64,000 bases of DNA, from NCBI RefSeq assembly GCF_003667505.1, contig NZ_RCVJ01000156.1, forward strand, positions 1 through 64,000, written 5' to 3'. The translations under genes and the position numbers were made by a program. The notes beneath the pieces were generated by a model, which worked only from the letters and a program-made list of their open reading frames with translations, was not told the DNA's origin and did not search any database. This stretch comes from Micromonospora sp. BL4 (GTDB taxonomy: Bacteria; Actinomycetota; Actinomycetes; Mycobacteriales; Micromonosporaceae). The first letter of the stretch is position 1. Each line of letters opens with the position of its first letter. Below are positions 25,345-33,585 of this stretch, in pieces.

Positions 25345-25788
25345 ATGGTCGACATCCTGCACCGGGTCGGCGTCGTCGCTCCGCTCGACGACGTGTACCG
25401 AGCAGTGGCAACTCCGGAGGGCATCGCCGGCTGGTGGACGACCGACACCGTCGGCAAGGGCGAGGTCGGCGGACGCCTGGCCTTCCGGTTCGGCGACGTC
25501 GGCGGCTTCGACATGGAGGTCCTGGAGCTCGATCCCTCCGGCCGCGTGCGGTGGCGGGTCACCGACGGCCCCGAGGAATGGATCGGCACCGAGATCGGCT
25601 GGCGCCTCGACCAGCGCGGCGAGTACACGATCGTCCAGTTCACCCACGCGGGCTGGCGCGAGCCGGTCGAGTTCATGCACCACTGCAGCACCAAGTGGGC
25701 GACGTTCCTCCTGAGTCTCAAGGAGCTTGTGGAGACCGGGCGTGGCAGGCCGGCGCCGAACGACGTCCGGATCAGCGACTGGCACTGA
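25345..25788 (+). CDS. SRPBCC/AHSA1-domain protein (second copy)
   Basis: This 147-residue START-like protein starts one base after the regulator's stop, with GGGAG upstream. Segments DILHRVGVVAPLDDVYRAVA, GWWTTDT, and FLLSLKELVETGRG fit the family. It differs clearly from the SRPBCC protein two genes upstream, so the operon encodes two distinct small-ligand-binding proteins around one regulator. The function is not known beyond the fold. Confidence 0.88.
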   Translation: MVDILHRVGVVAPLDDVYRAVATPEGIAGWWTTDTVGKGEVGGRLAFRFGDVGGFDMEVLELDPSGRVRWRVTDGPEEWIGTEIGWRLDQRGEYTIVQFTHAGWREPVEFMHHCSTKWATFLLSLKELVETGRGRPAPNDVRISDWH

Positions 25789-25862
25789 GCCTCCGGCTCG
25801 GCAAGACGGGCACGTGCAGTCACCAATCTGTCATGGTGCGACTGCGGACGGTGTCTTCGACT

Positions 25863-25868
25863 TACGCT
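25863..25868 (+). promoter_or_regulatory. -10 box (TACGCT) for a leaderless transcript
   Basis: This TANNNT hexamer lies 7 nt before the GTG at 25876 of the TetR-type gene, with no Shine-Dalgarno sequence between. It supports that GTG over the one at 25870. Confidence 0.4.
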
Positions 25869-25875
25869 CGTGGGC

Positions 25876-26511
25876 GTGTCCGGACCTGCCGAGGGAGCCA
25901 CCGAAGAGGACCGACGTGACCTCATCGTCACGGTCGCCCGGGAGTTGGCCGAGGTCGAGGGCTGGACGGGGGTGAGCCCTCGGCGGTTGGCCGAGCGTGC
26001 CGAGGTCGACGTGGGTGACCTCTACCGGTACTTCGCGGATCAGGAGGCGCTGCTCGCCGCCGTGGCGGTGTGCGCCTTCGCCGACCTGGCCGCCGACCTG
26101 GCCGAGGCCCACGCGGAGGCGACCGGCGGTCCGGAGCGGGTCTGGCCGGCGGTGGCGGGCGCGTACCTCGACTTCGCGTACGCGAATCCGGAGGTCTACG
26201 ACGCGATGCTCGCGCTGACCCCCGACCTGGCCCTCGGCGTCGACGGCGTGCCGGCCGCGCCGCGCGGCGTGTTCGCCGAGCTGCGGGCGGCCCTGACCCC
26301 GTTGGCCGAGGGGCGTGACCCGGACACCCTGGCCGAGCTGGGCTGGAGCCTGCTGCACGGCATGGTGATGCTCACCCGGGGCGGCCGGCTGCGCCCGGAG
26401 GCGCAGGAGGAGCGGGAGACGATGATCGCCGAACGGCTGTTCCACTGGCCCTGCCCGCAGGCGGCCGAGTCGGACGGAAACCCGTTGGGTGCACCGCGCG
26501 TCATGCCCTAG
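25876..26511 (+). CDS. TetR/AcrR-family transcriptional regulator
   Basis: This protein of about 211 residues has an N-terminal helix-turn-helix, GVSPRRLAERAEVDVGDLYR, followed by YFADQEALLAAV, the standard TetR pattern. The C-terminal half is a helical ligand or dimer domain with no recognisable subtype. Starts at 25870 and 25876 are both GTG; I prefer 25876 because a TACGCT box lies 7 nt before it. The target genes are not evident. The adjacent HAD gene 42 bp downstream has its own ribosome-binding site and could be co-transcribed. Confidence 0.82.
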   Translation: MSGPAEGATEEDRRDLIVTVARELAEVEGWTGVSPRRLAERAEVDVGDLYRYFADQEALLAAVAVCAFADLAADLAEAHAEATGGPERVWPAVAGAYLDFAYANPEVYDAMLALTPDLALGVDGVPAAPRGVFAELRAALTPLAEGRDPDTLAELGWSLLHGMVMLTRGGRLRPEAQEERETMIAERLFHWPCPQAAESDGNPLGAPRVMP

Positions 26512-26552
26512 GGTCCCGGACCGTCAGGGGCGTTGATCACGAAGGGGGCGGC

Positions 26553-27263
26553 ATGACGGTGGACCAGGCGGCGCGTCGGCAGGCGCAGGTGCTGATCTTC
26601 GACGCGGACGACACGTTGTGGGAGAACAACGTCGTCTTCGAGCGGGTGATCGACGACTTCCTGGCCTGGCTCGACCATCCCACCCTGGACCGGGTGGAGC
26701 TGCGGGCCGTCCTCGACGACATCGAGCGGGCCAACACGGTGGCGCACGGCTACGGCAGCAAGGTCTTCCTGCGCAGCCTGGCGGAGTGCCTGGAGCGGCT
26801 GCGTGAACGACCGGCCACCGACGCCGAGCGCCAGGAGATCGAGCGGCTGGCGGTGGCCCTGGTCGAGCACCAGGTGGAGCTGATGCCCGGCGTGGCCGAC
26901 GCGCTCGACGAACTGGCCGGCCGGCACGAGTTGCTGCTGCTGACCAAGGGGGACCAGGTGGAGCAGCAGCGCAAGCTGGACGCGTGCGGGCTGCTGCACC
27001 ATTTCGGAGCAGCGCACATCGTCGCGGAGAAGAACGTCGACACCTACCGGTGGTTGGTGCGGGAGCACGGGTTCGAACCCACCGCAGCCTGGATGATCGG
27101 CAACTCTCCGAGGTCGGACATCCTGCCGGCCCGGGCGGCGGGGTTGAACGCGGTGTTCATTCCGAATGAGAACACCTGGGTGCTGGAGGACGACGAGCTG
27201 GACCCGACCGACGCAGGCGTGTTGCGGCTGGCCGCGTTCCGCGACCTGCTGGCGCACTTCTGA
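26553..27263 (+). CDS. HAD-superfamily hydrolase
   Basis: This 236-residue phosphatase-like protein has motif I FDADDTLWE (nucleophile and acid/base Asp), motif II LLLTKGD, a motif III Lys in VAEKNVDTY, and motif IV GNSPRSDILPA. A helical cap lies between motifs I and II. It probably dephosphorylates a small metabolite. AAGGGGGCGGC precedes the ATG. The stop codon at 27261 is the first base triplet of a 26-bp direct repeat. Confidence 0.88.
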   Translation: MTVDQAARRQAQVLIFDADDTLWENNVVFERVIDDFLAWLDHPTLDRVELRAVLDDIERANTVAHGYGSKVFLRSLAECLERLRERPATDAERQEIERLAVALVEHQVELMPGVADALDELAGRHELLLLTKGDQVEQQRKLDACGLLHHFGAAHIVAEKNVDTYRWLVREHGFEPTAAWMIGNSPRSDILPARAAGLNAVFIPNENTWVLEDDELDPTDAGVLRLAAFRDLLAHF

Positions 27264-27312
27264 CCGTTCCGAGCCCGAACAGCGTCTGACCGCTTCGAGC
27301 CCGAACAGCGTC
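27261..27312. repeat. 26-bp direct repeat starting at a stop codon (two copies)
   Basis: The units at 27261-27286 and 27287-27312 differ at two positions and are adjacent. The first begins with the TGA of the HAD gene, so the stop codon itself is duplicated. Confidence 0.75.
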
Positions 27313-27698
27313 GGCGATCATGGTCGCGTTACGCCGACATGCCGCTTTTTCCCCTTGAGATCAGTCACGCCGCCAGCGGTCCTGCCCCGCTTGTCCAGCC
27401 CCCGTGACCCGCCTAGCCTGGGTCGGCGCCCACGGTCGTTCGGGGTGTGCCGGGGGCGCACCGGCGTCCAGCGGGTGGGCACCGTGGAGCTGAGTGCAGG
27501 GCGGCCGGCCTTCCAGCCGAGTCGCGTGGGCGTCGAGCCACGCCCGCACGCGGCGGGGGCCGAAGCTGTCCGCTCCCATGCCGGACGACCGGGGGTCAGG
27601 GCCGGGTAGTTGCGGACCCGGTTCTGACCCGGCCCACGAAACGACGACCCGGGCGAGCGGGGCAGACCGCGCGCCCGCTCGACTGCCAGGATGGTGGA
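27313..27698. other. Intergenic stretch with no supported gene
   Basis: This region is about 385 bp between the direct repeat and the L,D-transpeptidase-type gene. A 72-codon minus-strand open frame (27361-27579) has no family resemblance and no ribosome-binding site that I trust. A run of five T at 27356-27360 is not preceded by a convincing stem. I see no other structure. Confidence 0.5.
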
Positions 27699-28484
27699 AT
27701 GAAGCGCAGATCTCTCCTGTTCGGCGCCGCGGCGGGCCTGGCCGCGCCGACGCTGCTCAGCCCGGCGGCGCCGGCGCTCGGCGCGCCCAGGCCGGCGCCG
27801 GCCCGGGGGGTCGCGACCGTCTCCGCATCCACCGGCTCGGTCTGGCCGCGCCGCAACCTGGCCGCGCGGTTGACGACCCTGCCGGCGCAGACGAAGCAGG
27901 TGCTCATCGTCGGCACCACCAGCAGCACGACCACCTACGCGACCCTGGAGGCGTACGAGCGGGGTCGGAGCGGCTGGACGCCCGCCTCGGCGTTGGTGCC
28001 CGCCCGGATCGGCTCCAAGGGGTTCAGCGACAACCACGTGGAGGGTGTGCCGACCACGCCCACCGGCGTCTACTCGATCGGCGCCACCATGTACGGCATC
28101 GACGCGAACCCGGGCGTGCGGTACCCGTACCACCGGCTCGTCAGCGGCGACTGGTGGAACGAGAACCCGTCATCGCCGGGGTACAACACCTTCCAGCACA
28201 GCTCGACCAACCCCGGCGGGGCCAGCGAGGCGCTGTGGCAGGAGGTGCCCGCGTACACACACTTCGCGGTGATCACCTACAACATGCCGCCGAACGTGTC
28301 GAAGCCGGTGCCGAACGCGGGCAGCGGAATCTTCCTGCACCAGTTCAGCACCAGCGCCGGCAACGCCACCGCCGGCTGTGTGTCCCTCGCACACGATGAC
28401 CTGGTCGACGTGCTGACCTGGCTGGACCCGGCGCTGTCGCCGCGCATCGTGCTCAGCCCGTACGCCGAGATGCGCCGCTACTGA
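27699..28484 (+). CDS. Secreted L,D-transpeptidase-like (YkuD-type) protein
   Basis: This 261-residue exported protein has a Tat-like or Sec N-terminus (MKRRSLLFGAAAGLAAPTLL) rich in Ala and Pro. The C-terminal domain contains GIFLHQFSTSAGNATAGCVS, matching the His and GC catalytic motif of the YkuD fold, with Cys as nucleophile. Such proteins cross-link peptidoglycan or attach proteins to it; some members are uncharacterised. I chose the ATG at 27699. The open frame extends upstream to 27447, but that part has no signal sequence. Upstream of the ATG, CAGGATGGTGGA gives only a weak ribosome-binding site. Confidence 0.82.
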   Translation: MKRRSLLFGAAAGLAAPTLLSPAAPALGAPRPAPARGVATVSASTGSVWPRRNLAARLTTLPAQTKQVLIVGTTSSTTTYATLEAYERGRSGWTPASALVPARIGSKGFSDNHVEGVPTTPTGVYSIGATMYGIDANPGVRYPYHRLVSGDWWNENPSSPGYNTFQHSSTNPGGASEALWQEVPAYTHFAVITYNMPPNVSKPVPNAGSGIFLHQFSTSAGNATAGCVSLAHDDLVDVLTWLDPALSPRIVLSPYAEMRRY

Positions 28485-28509
28485 GCCGAGCCCGGCGCCG
28501 GCCGGTGGA

Positions 28510-28788
28510 TCAGGAGACCTCGCCGCCGCGGACGATCGCCACCGCCACCCGGCAGAACTCGTCCATGTCGGGGTTGAAGCCGGCCGCGATGTCGGGATGG
28601 AGCCCGGAGCGTGTCTCGTCCAACAGGCGCTGGCAGACCTGCTCGACCGGCTCGCCGGCGTAACCGGCGCGGACCCGGTCGGTGGCGGCCTGGAGCGCCG
28701 AGGTCAGCTGGTCCTCCAACGGGCCGCGCAGCTTCTGCTGCACCGGATCCAGCCCGCGCGGGTCGAGCGTGACGTGTGGCTCCGACAT
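28510..28788 (-). CDS. Hypothetical protein, 92 residues
   Basis: I do not recognise the family. The protein is short, acidic and mostly helical by composition, with segments TSALQAATDRVRAGYAGEP and AAGFNPDMDEFCRVAVAIVR. It has no membrane segment or signal peptide. AAGGGAG lies upstream of the ATG at 28788, supporting real translation. It follows the gene at 28835-29266 on the same strand with a 46-bp gap and may be co-transcribed with it. Confidence 0.6.
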   Translation of the reverse strand: MSEPHVTLDPRGLDPVQQKLRGPLEDQLTSALQAATDRVRAGYAGEPVEQVCQRLLDETRSGLHPDIAAGFNPDMDEFCRVAVAIVRGGEVS

Positions 28789-28834
28789 GGTGCTCCCTTC
28801 GTCGGCGTCGGCGGTACCCCACCGCGTCCGTCGG

Positions 28835-29266
28835 TCAAACCTCAGCCGGTACGGCGGCGACCCGCACCTGGTACGAGAAGTCCTCCGCCGGCTCCTCGTG
28901 GTACGACAACCGGCGGATCTGCCGGTCGTCGTCGAAGAGAGCGACGTCCACCAGGACGCCGAGGTGGGCCAGGCCGATGCTGGTCACCCGCTTCTTGTCC
29001 TGCAACACCGCACAGACGCCGCCGAGCAGGGTGCTGGCGTCGGCCGTACGGTGCCCGGGTGGGCAGCGCAGGACCAGGTCGACCTCGATCGGGCCTTGCA
29101 GCGGCGTCCAGCCGGTGTGCTGGGCCGCCGCCAGGGCGGCCTGGAGCAGGGTGCGGACCCTCGTCGCCTGCCGGTGCCCGGCGGCGAAGATGGACAACGC
29201 TTCGGTCTTGACCGGTGGCAGGCCGCTCACCTCGAACGTCAGGGCGAGAGCGCGGGTGTCCTGCAC
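28835..29266 (-). CDS. Small protein with RusA-like features
   Basis: This 143-residue protein starts at a GTG with GAGGAGGT upstream. Its order of features recalls RusA-type Holliday-junction resolvases: an early segment VDLVLRCPPGH, then TADASTLLGGVCAVLQDKK in the place of the usual DxDN...LD helix, and ALFDDDRQIRRLSYHEEP in the place of the conserved DDxQI/V strand. The match is by pattern only and the DN pair is not intact. The alternative is a conserved actinobacterial protein of unknown role. No phage genes are nearby. Confidence 0.5.
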   Translation of the reverse strand: MQDTRALALTFEVSGLPPVKTEALSIFAAGHRQATRVRTLLQAALAAAQHTGWTPLQGPIEVDLVLRCPPGHRTADASTLLGGVCAVLQDKKRVTSIGLAHLGVLVDVALFDDDRQIRRLSYHEEPAEDFSYQVRVAAVPAEV

Positions 29267-29450
29267 GACGGCACCTCCTCGTTGGGACGATCCTGCCGAA
29301 CCGGGGAAATGGCGGTGGGACTTCCCGCGATTACCAACCGAACGGGCAGGCCGGGGTCGGCCGGAGGCGTGTCGACGTCGGCGGCGAACGCGCTGGCTGT
29401 GGCGCTAGGGAGACGCTAGCCGACCGCGCCCGCGCTGGGTAGTCGGTCGC

Positions 29451-30158
29451 TCACCCGATGGGACGCGGCGCGAAGGCGCAGAACTCGTTGCCCTCCGGGT
29501 CGGCCAGGACCCACCAACGGCTCTCCTCCTCCGGCTCGCGCAGCAGCGTCGCGCCCGCCGCGATCAGCGCCGTCGGCTCCGGGTCGACCAGGTCGACGTC
29601 CCAGTGCATCCGGTTCTTGACCGTCTTGGGCTCGGGCACCGCGTCGAACACCCAGTGCTCCCAGGGGAATCCGGAGGCGCCCACCACCGACGCGGTACCG
29701 GAGCCGTACTCGGCGGTGCCACCGACCACACCGGCCCACCAGGCTGCCTGGGCCGCCGGGTCGGCAGAGTCCACGACCAGTTCGAACGGGCCCGGCCGGG
29801 TGCCCTCGCGGGCCGGAAACCCGCAGAACGGGTTGCCCTCCGGGTCGGCGAGCACCCACCAGGTCACGTCCGCGGACGGTGCGCGGACCAGCCGGGCGCC
29901 GGCCGCGAGCAGCGCCGACGGCTCCGCGCCGGCCAGCCGCAGATCCAGGTGTACGCGAGTCTTGCCGGTACGCGGCTCGGGCACCTGGTTCACCCAGATC
30001 GATTCGGCGCCCGAGCGGGCGGCACGAGGATCGACGCGGGTGTCCTCGCCGCCGGCGTCGGCCACGTCCGCGTCGAGGATCCGGGCCCAGAAGGCACCCA
30101 GCATGCGGGCGTCGGAGGCGTCCAGGCAGAGGTCCTTGAAGCGTGCGATCACCGGCAC
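29451..30158 (-). CDS. Two-domain VOC (glyoxalase/dioxygenase-like) protein
   Basis: This protein of about 235 residues is built of two VOC repeats of about 115 residues. Each ends with nearly the same motif, WWVLADPEGNPFCGFPA and WWVLADPEGNEFCAFAP. HLDLRLAG and HWDVDLVD carry the metal-ligand position of each half. The substrate is unknown. The GTG codons at 30158 and 30152 are both possible starts and no strong ribosome-binding site decides. It is divergent from lpqY. The 247 bp between them hold no clear operator. Confidence 0.8.
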   Translation of the reverse strand: MPVIARFKDLCLDASDARMLGAFWARILDADVADAGGEDTRVDPRAARSGAESIWVNQVPEPRTGKTRVHLDLRLAGAEPSALLAAGARLVRAPSADVTWWVLADPEGNPFCGFPAREGTRPGPFELVVDSADPAAQAAWWAGVVGGTAEYGSGTASVVGASGFPWEHWVFDAVPEPKTVKNRMHWDVDLVDPEPTALIAAGATLLREPEEESRWWVLADPEGNEFCAFAPRPIG

Positions 30159-30405
30159 AGCATGCCCGGTCTCCGGCCGTCGGGTGCGCCGCTGCGGCCG
30201 CCGTGCCGAAAGTGACGTCGCGCACACCGGGCCGCTCGTCGGGGTCCGCGTCGGCGTCAGGTTTCGCGACTTCGCAGCTCGGGCAGTGTGAAGGCCACGA
30301 AACGTCCGGGGTGGCCGTGCCGTTGGTCCTGAGCCCCGGCCGTCTCGCCGTGCGCCGGGGCGCGGTGCCCTTCCCCGGCTGCTGGCCGACAAGAGGGGAG
30401 GGGTG

Positions 30406-31692
30406 ATGAGCGACCCTGACGAGGCCCGACGTCGACGGCGACCACGGGTACGCGCGGTGGCGGCAGCCGCCGCGCTGACGCTGGTGGCGCCCATGGCTGC
30501 CTGCGGTTCCGGTGACGCTGGTGGCCCACCGACGATCAACCTGTACTACCCGCCGGAGCAGAACCTGCAGAAGGTCGTGGACGACTGCAACGCGCAGGCC
30601 CAGGGGCGGTACGAGATCGCCTACCGGGTGCTGCCGCGACAGGCCGACGACCAGCGGGTGCAGATGGTGCGCCGGCTGGCTGCCGAGGACACCGGAATGG
30701 ATGTGCTCGGCCTGGACGTCACCTGGACCCAGGAGTTCGCCAGCGCCGACTGGATCCGCGAGTGGACCGGCCAGGACAAGGCCGAGGTCGAGCAGGGCAC
30801 CCTCGCCGGGCCGCTGGACACCGCCCGCTACGAGGACAAGCTCTTCGCGGCGCCGAAGAACACCAACGTCCAGCTGCTCTGGTACCGCAAGGACCTGGTG
30901 CCGCAGCCGCCGAAGAGCTGGGATCAGATGATCACCGCCGCCCAGCAGCTCAAGGACCAGGGCAAGCCGTACCAGGTGCTCACCATGGGCGCCCAGTACG
31001 AGGGCCTCGTCGTCCTCTACAACACCCTGGCCGAGAGCGCCGGCGGAAAGATCCTCAACGACGACGGCACGCAGGCCGTGATGGACGACGGCACCGTCCG
31101 GGCGCTGGAGCAGTTGCAACGCTTCGCCACGTCGGGCGTGACCTCGCCGTCGTTCACCAACGCCACCGAGGACCCGGTCCGGCTGGAGTTCCAGTCCGGT
31201 GCGGGCGCCTTCCAGGTGAACTGGCCGTTCGTCTATCCCGCCCTTCAGGAGGCGAACCCCGAGCTGGCGAAGCAGGTCGGCTGGGCCCGGATCCCGGGTG
31301 TCGACGAGAACACCCCCAGCAAGGTCACCATCGGTGGCGTGAACCTGGCGGTCAGCTCCTACTCCAGGCACCCGGAGCTGTCCTTCGAGGCGGCCCGGTG
31401 CATCCGCGACGCCGAGCACCAGAAGTTCTCCGCCATCAACGACGGCGTCCCGCCCACCATCGAGGCGGTCTACGACGAGCCGGAGATGACCGAGGCGTAC
31501 CCGATGAAGGACACCATCCTGGAGGAGCTGAAGGAACCGGCGACCCGTCCGCTGACCCCGGCCTACCAGAGCATCTCCACCGTGCTGTCGGCGATCCTGT
31601 CGCCGCCGTCGGAGATTCGTCCGCAGCAGACCGCCGACGAGCTGCGCTCGGCCATCGCCGACGCCCTCCAGTCCAAGGGGGTCCTTCCGTGA
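30406..31692 (+). CDS. lpqY: Trehalose-binding lipoprotein of the LpqY-SugABC importer
   Basis: This 428-residue solute-binding lipoprotein has the lipobox MAAC at residues 30-33. It resembles mycobacterial LpqY in order and wording of conserved segments: VMALDVVWTAEF-like text (VLGLDVTWTQEFASADW), NTNVQLLWYRKDLV, FQVNWPFVYP, KVTIGGVNLAVSSY and AYQSISTVLSAILSP. LpqY captures trehalose released during cell-envelope mycolate or glycan turnover in mycobacteria; this host lacks mycolates, so scavenging is more likely. I chose the ATG at 30406 after GGGGAGG. It is followed by sugA, sugB and sugC homologs. Confidence 0.9.
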   Translation: MSDPDEARRRRRPRVRAVAAAAALTLVAPMAACGSGDAGGPPTINLYYPPEQNLQKVVDDCNAQAQGRYEIAYRVLPRQADDQRVQMVRRLAAEDTGMDVLGLDVTWTQEFASADWIREWTGQDKAEVEQGTLAGPLDTARYEDKLFAAPKNTNVQLLWYRKDLVPQPPKSWDQMITAAQQLKDQGKPYQVLTMGAQYEGLVVLYNTLAESAGGKILNDDGTQAVMDDGTVRALEQLQRFATSGVTSPSFTNATEDPVRLEFQSGAGAFQVNWPFVYPALQEANPELAKQVGWARIPGVDENTPSKVTIGGVNLAVSSYSRHPELSFEAARCIRDAEHQKFSAINDGVPPTIEAVYDEPEMTEAYPMKDTILEELKEPATRPLTPAYQSISTVLSAILSPPSEIRPQQTADELRSAIADALQSKGVLP

Positions 31693-31747
31693 GCGCGAGG
31701 AGTGCGCCGGTCCTGCGAGCCCCGCAGTCGCGAAAGAAGGTGGCACC

Positions 31748-32731
31748 GTGAGCATCAACGCCACGCCAACAGGTGCGGACACCGCCGTCGAGGAGACCGA
31801 ACGGCACGCCACCGTCCCCGCCCAGCGCGGCAGCCGCCGCAAGGCGCCGCTGAGCGAGAACAAGAAGGCCGAACGGAAGCTCGGTTGGCTGCTCTGCGCG
31901 CCCGCCGCGCTGGTCATGGTCGCGGTGACCGCGTACCCGATCATCTATTCGGTCTGGTTGTCGTTGCAGCGCTTCGACCTGCGCTTCCCCGACGAACGCC
32001 AGTTCATCGGGCTGGAGAACTACGTCACCGTGCTCACCAACGAGTTCTGGTGGACCGCGTTCGGGGTGACCATGCTGATCACGGTGGTCACCGTGGCCGT
32101 CGAGCTGGTGCTCGGCATGGGCCTGGCGATCATCATGCACCGCACCCTGGTCGGGCGCGGCCTGGTCCGGACCTCGGCGCTCATCCCGTACGGGATCGTC
32201 ACGGTGGTCGCCGCGTTCTCCTGGCGGTACGCCTGGACGCCCGGCACCGGCTACCTGGCCGACCTGTTCAGCGACGGCGCACCGCTCACCGAGCGGGCCA
32301 GCTCCCTGGCGATCATCATGCTCGCAGAGATCTGGAAGACCACCCCGTTCATGGCGTTGCTGCTGATGGCCGGGCTGGCGCTGGTCCCTGAGGACCTGCT
32401 CAAGGCCGCCTCCACCGACGGTGCCACCGCGTGGCAGAAGTTCACCAAGGTGATGCTGCCGGTGATGAAGCCGGCGATCCTCGTCGCGCTGCTGTTCCGC
32501 ACCCTGGACGCGTTCCGCGTCTTCGACAACATCTTCGTGCTGACCGCCGGTGGCAACGAGACGTCGTCGGTGTCGATGCTCGCCTACAACAACCTGATCC
32601 GGGGTCTGAACCTCGGCATCGGCTCGACGATGTCGGTGCTGATCTTCATCACCGTGGCGATCATCGCCTTCGTCTTCGTGAAGTTGTTCGGCACCGCTGC
32701 TCCCGGCAGCGACGACGGGGAGAGGCGCTGA
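31748..32731 (+). CDS. sugA: Trehalose ABC transporter permease (SugA-like)
   Basis: This 327-residue CUT1 permease has a long basic cytoplasmic N-terminus and then LLCAPAALVMVAVTAYPIIY as its first membrane helix. The EAA loop is LKAASTDGATAWQKFTKVML. The GTG at 31748 follows AAAGGTGG. The gap to lpqY is 55 nt, and sugB starts one base after its stop, so the importer genes form one operon. Confidence 0.92.
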   Translation: MSINATPTGADTAVEETERHATVPAQRGSRRKAPLSENKKAERKLGWLLCAPAALVMVAVTAYPIIYSVWLSLQRFDLRFPDERQFIGLENYVTVLTNEFWWTAFGVTMLITVVTVAVELVLGMGLAIIMHRTLVGRGLVRTSALIPYGIVTVVAAFSWRYAWTPGTGYLADLFSDGAPLTERASSLAIIMLAEIWKTTPFMALLLMAGLALVPEDLLKAASTDGATAWQKFTKVMLPVMKPAILVALLFRTLDAFRVFDNIFVLTAGGNETSSVSMLAYNNLIRGLNLGIGSTMSVLIFITVAIIAFVFVKLFGTAAPGSDDGERR

Positions 32732-32732
32732 C

Positions 32733-33575
32733 ATGGCAACCGGTACCGAAACCACCACCCGCGCCCGGCTGCGCTGGGGCCTGCTGGACGTTCTCGTGGT
32801 CGTCTTCGCGCTGGTCCCCGTCCTGTGGATCGCGTCGCTGTCGTTCAAGACGCCGGCCACCATCACCGACGGGAACTTCATCCCGCAGGAGTGGACGCTG
32901 GACAACTACCGGACGATCTTCGACACCGACCAGTTCGTCCGGGCGCTGATCAACTCGATCGGCATCGCCCTGATCGCCACGCTCATCGCGGTGGTGCTCG
33001 GCGCGATGGCCGCGTACGCGATCAGCCGGCTGGACTTCCCCGGCAAGGGGCTGCTCGTCGGCGTATCCCTGCTGATCGCGATGTTCCCGCAGGTGTCGCT
33101 GGTGTCACCGCTGTTCGAGATCGAGCGGCAGCTCGGCCTCTTCGACACCTGGCCCGGCCTGATCCTGCCGTACATCACCTTCGCGCTGCCGCTGGCGATC
33201 TACACGCTGTCGGCGTTCTTCAAGCAGATCCCGTGGGACCTGGAGAAGGCGGCGAAGATGGACGGCGCCACCCAGGGGCAGGCGTTCCGCCGGGTCATCG
33301 CCCCGCTGGCCGCGCCCGGGCTGTTCACCACGGCGATCCTGGTCTTCATCTTCTGCTGGAACGACTTCCTGTTCGCCATCTCGCTGACCTCCACCGAGCG
33401 GTCCCGCACGGTGCCGGCCGCGCTGTCGTTCTTCACCGGCGCGTCGCAGTTCGAGGACCCCACCGGGGCGATCTGCGCCGCCGCCGTGGTGATCACCGTT
33501 CCGATCATCCTGTTCGTCCTCTTCTTCCAGCGCCGCATCGTGTCCGGCCTGACCTCCGGCGCAGTCAAGGGATAG
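32733..33575 (+). CDS. sugB: Trehalose ABC transporter permease (SugB-like)
   Basis: This 280-residue MalG-type permease has six predicted helices. The EAA loop is LEKAAKMDGATQGQAFRRVI. The first helix is LLDVLVVVFALVPVLWIASL and the C-terminus ends VSGLTSGAVKG as in this family. GGGGAGAGG lies upstream of the ATG within the end of sugA. It forms the translocation pathway with SugA and uses the ATPase encoded next. Confidence 0.93.
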   Translation: MATGTETTTRARLRWGLLDVLVVVFALVPVLWIASLSFKTPATITDGNFIPQEWTLDNYRTIFDTDQFVRALINSIGIALIATLIAVVLGAMAAYAISRLDFPGKGLLVGVSLLIAMFPQVSLVSPLFEIERQLGLFDTWPGLILPYITFALPLAIYTLSAFFKQIPWDLEKAAKMDGATQGQAFRRVIAPLAAPGLFTTAILVFIFCWNDFLFAISLTSTERSRTVPAALSFFTGASQFEDPTGAICAAAVVITVPIILFVLFFQRRIVSGLTSGAVKG

Positions 33576-33585
33576 GTGAGTAGTC

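Noticed and set aside
27361..27579. 72-codon minus-strand gene
   Set aside because: No family resemblance, no convincing ribosome-binding site, and Pro/Arg-rich composition as expected from GC bias.
30159..30405. Operator for the lpqY-sugABC operon
   Set aside because: I looked for a LacI- or GntR-type dyad between the divergent genes and found none that was convincing.
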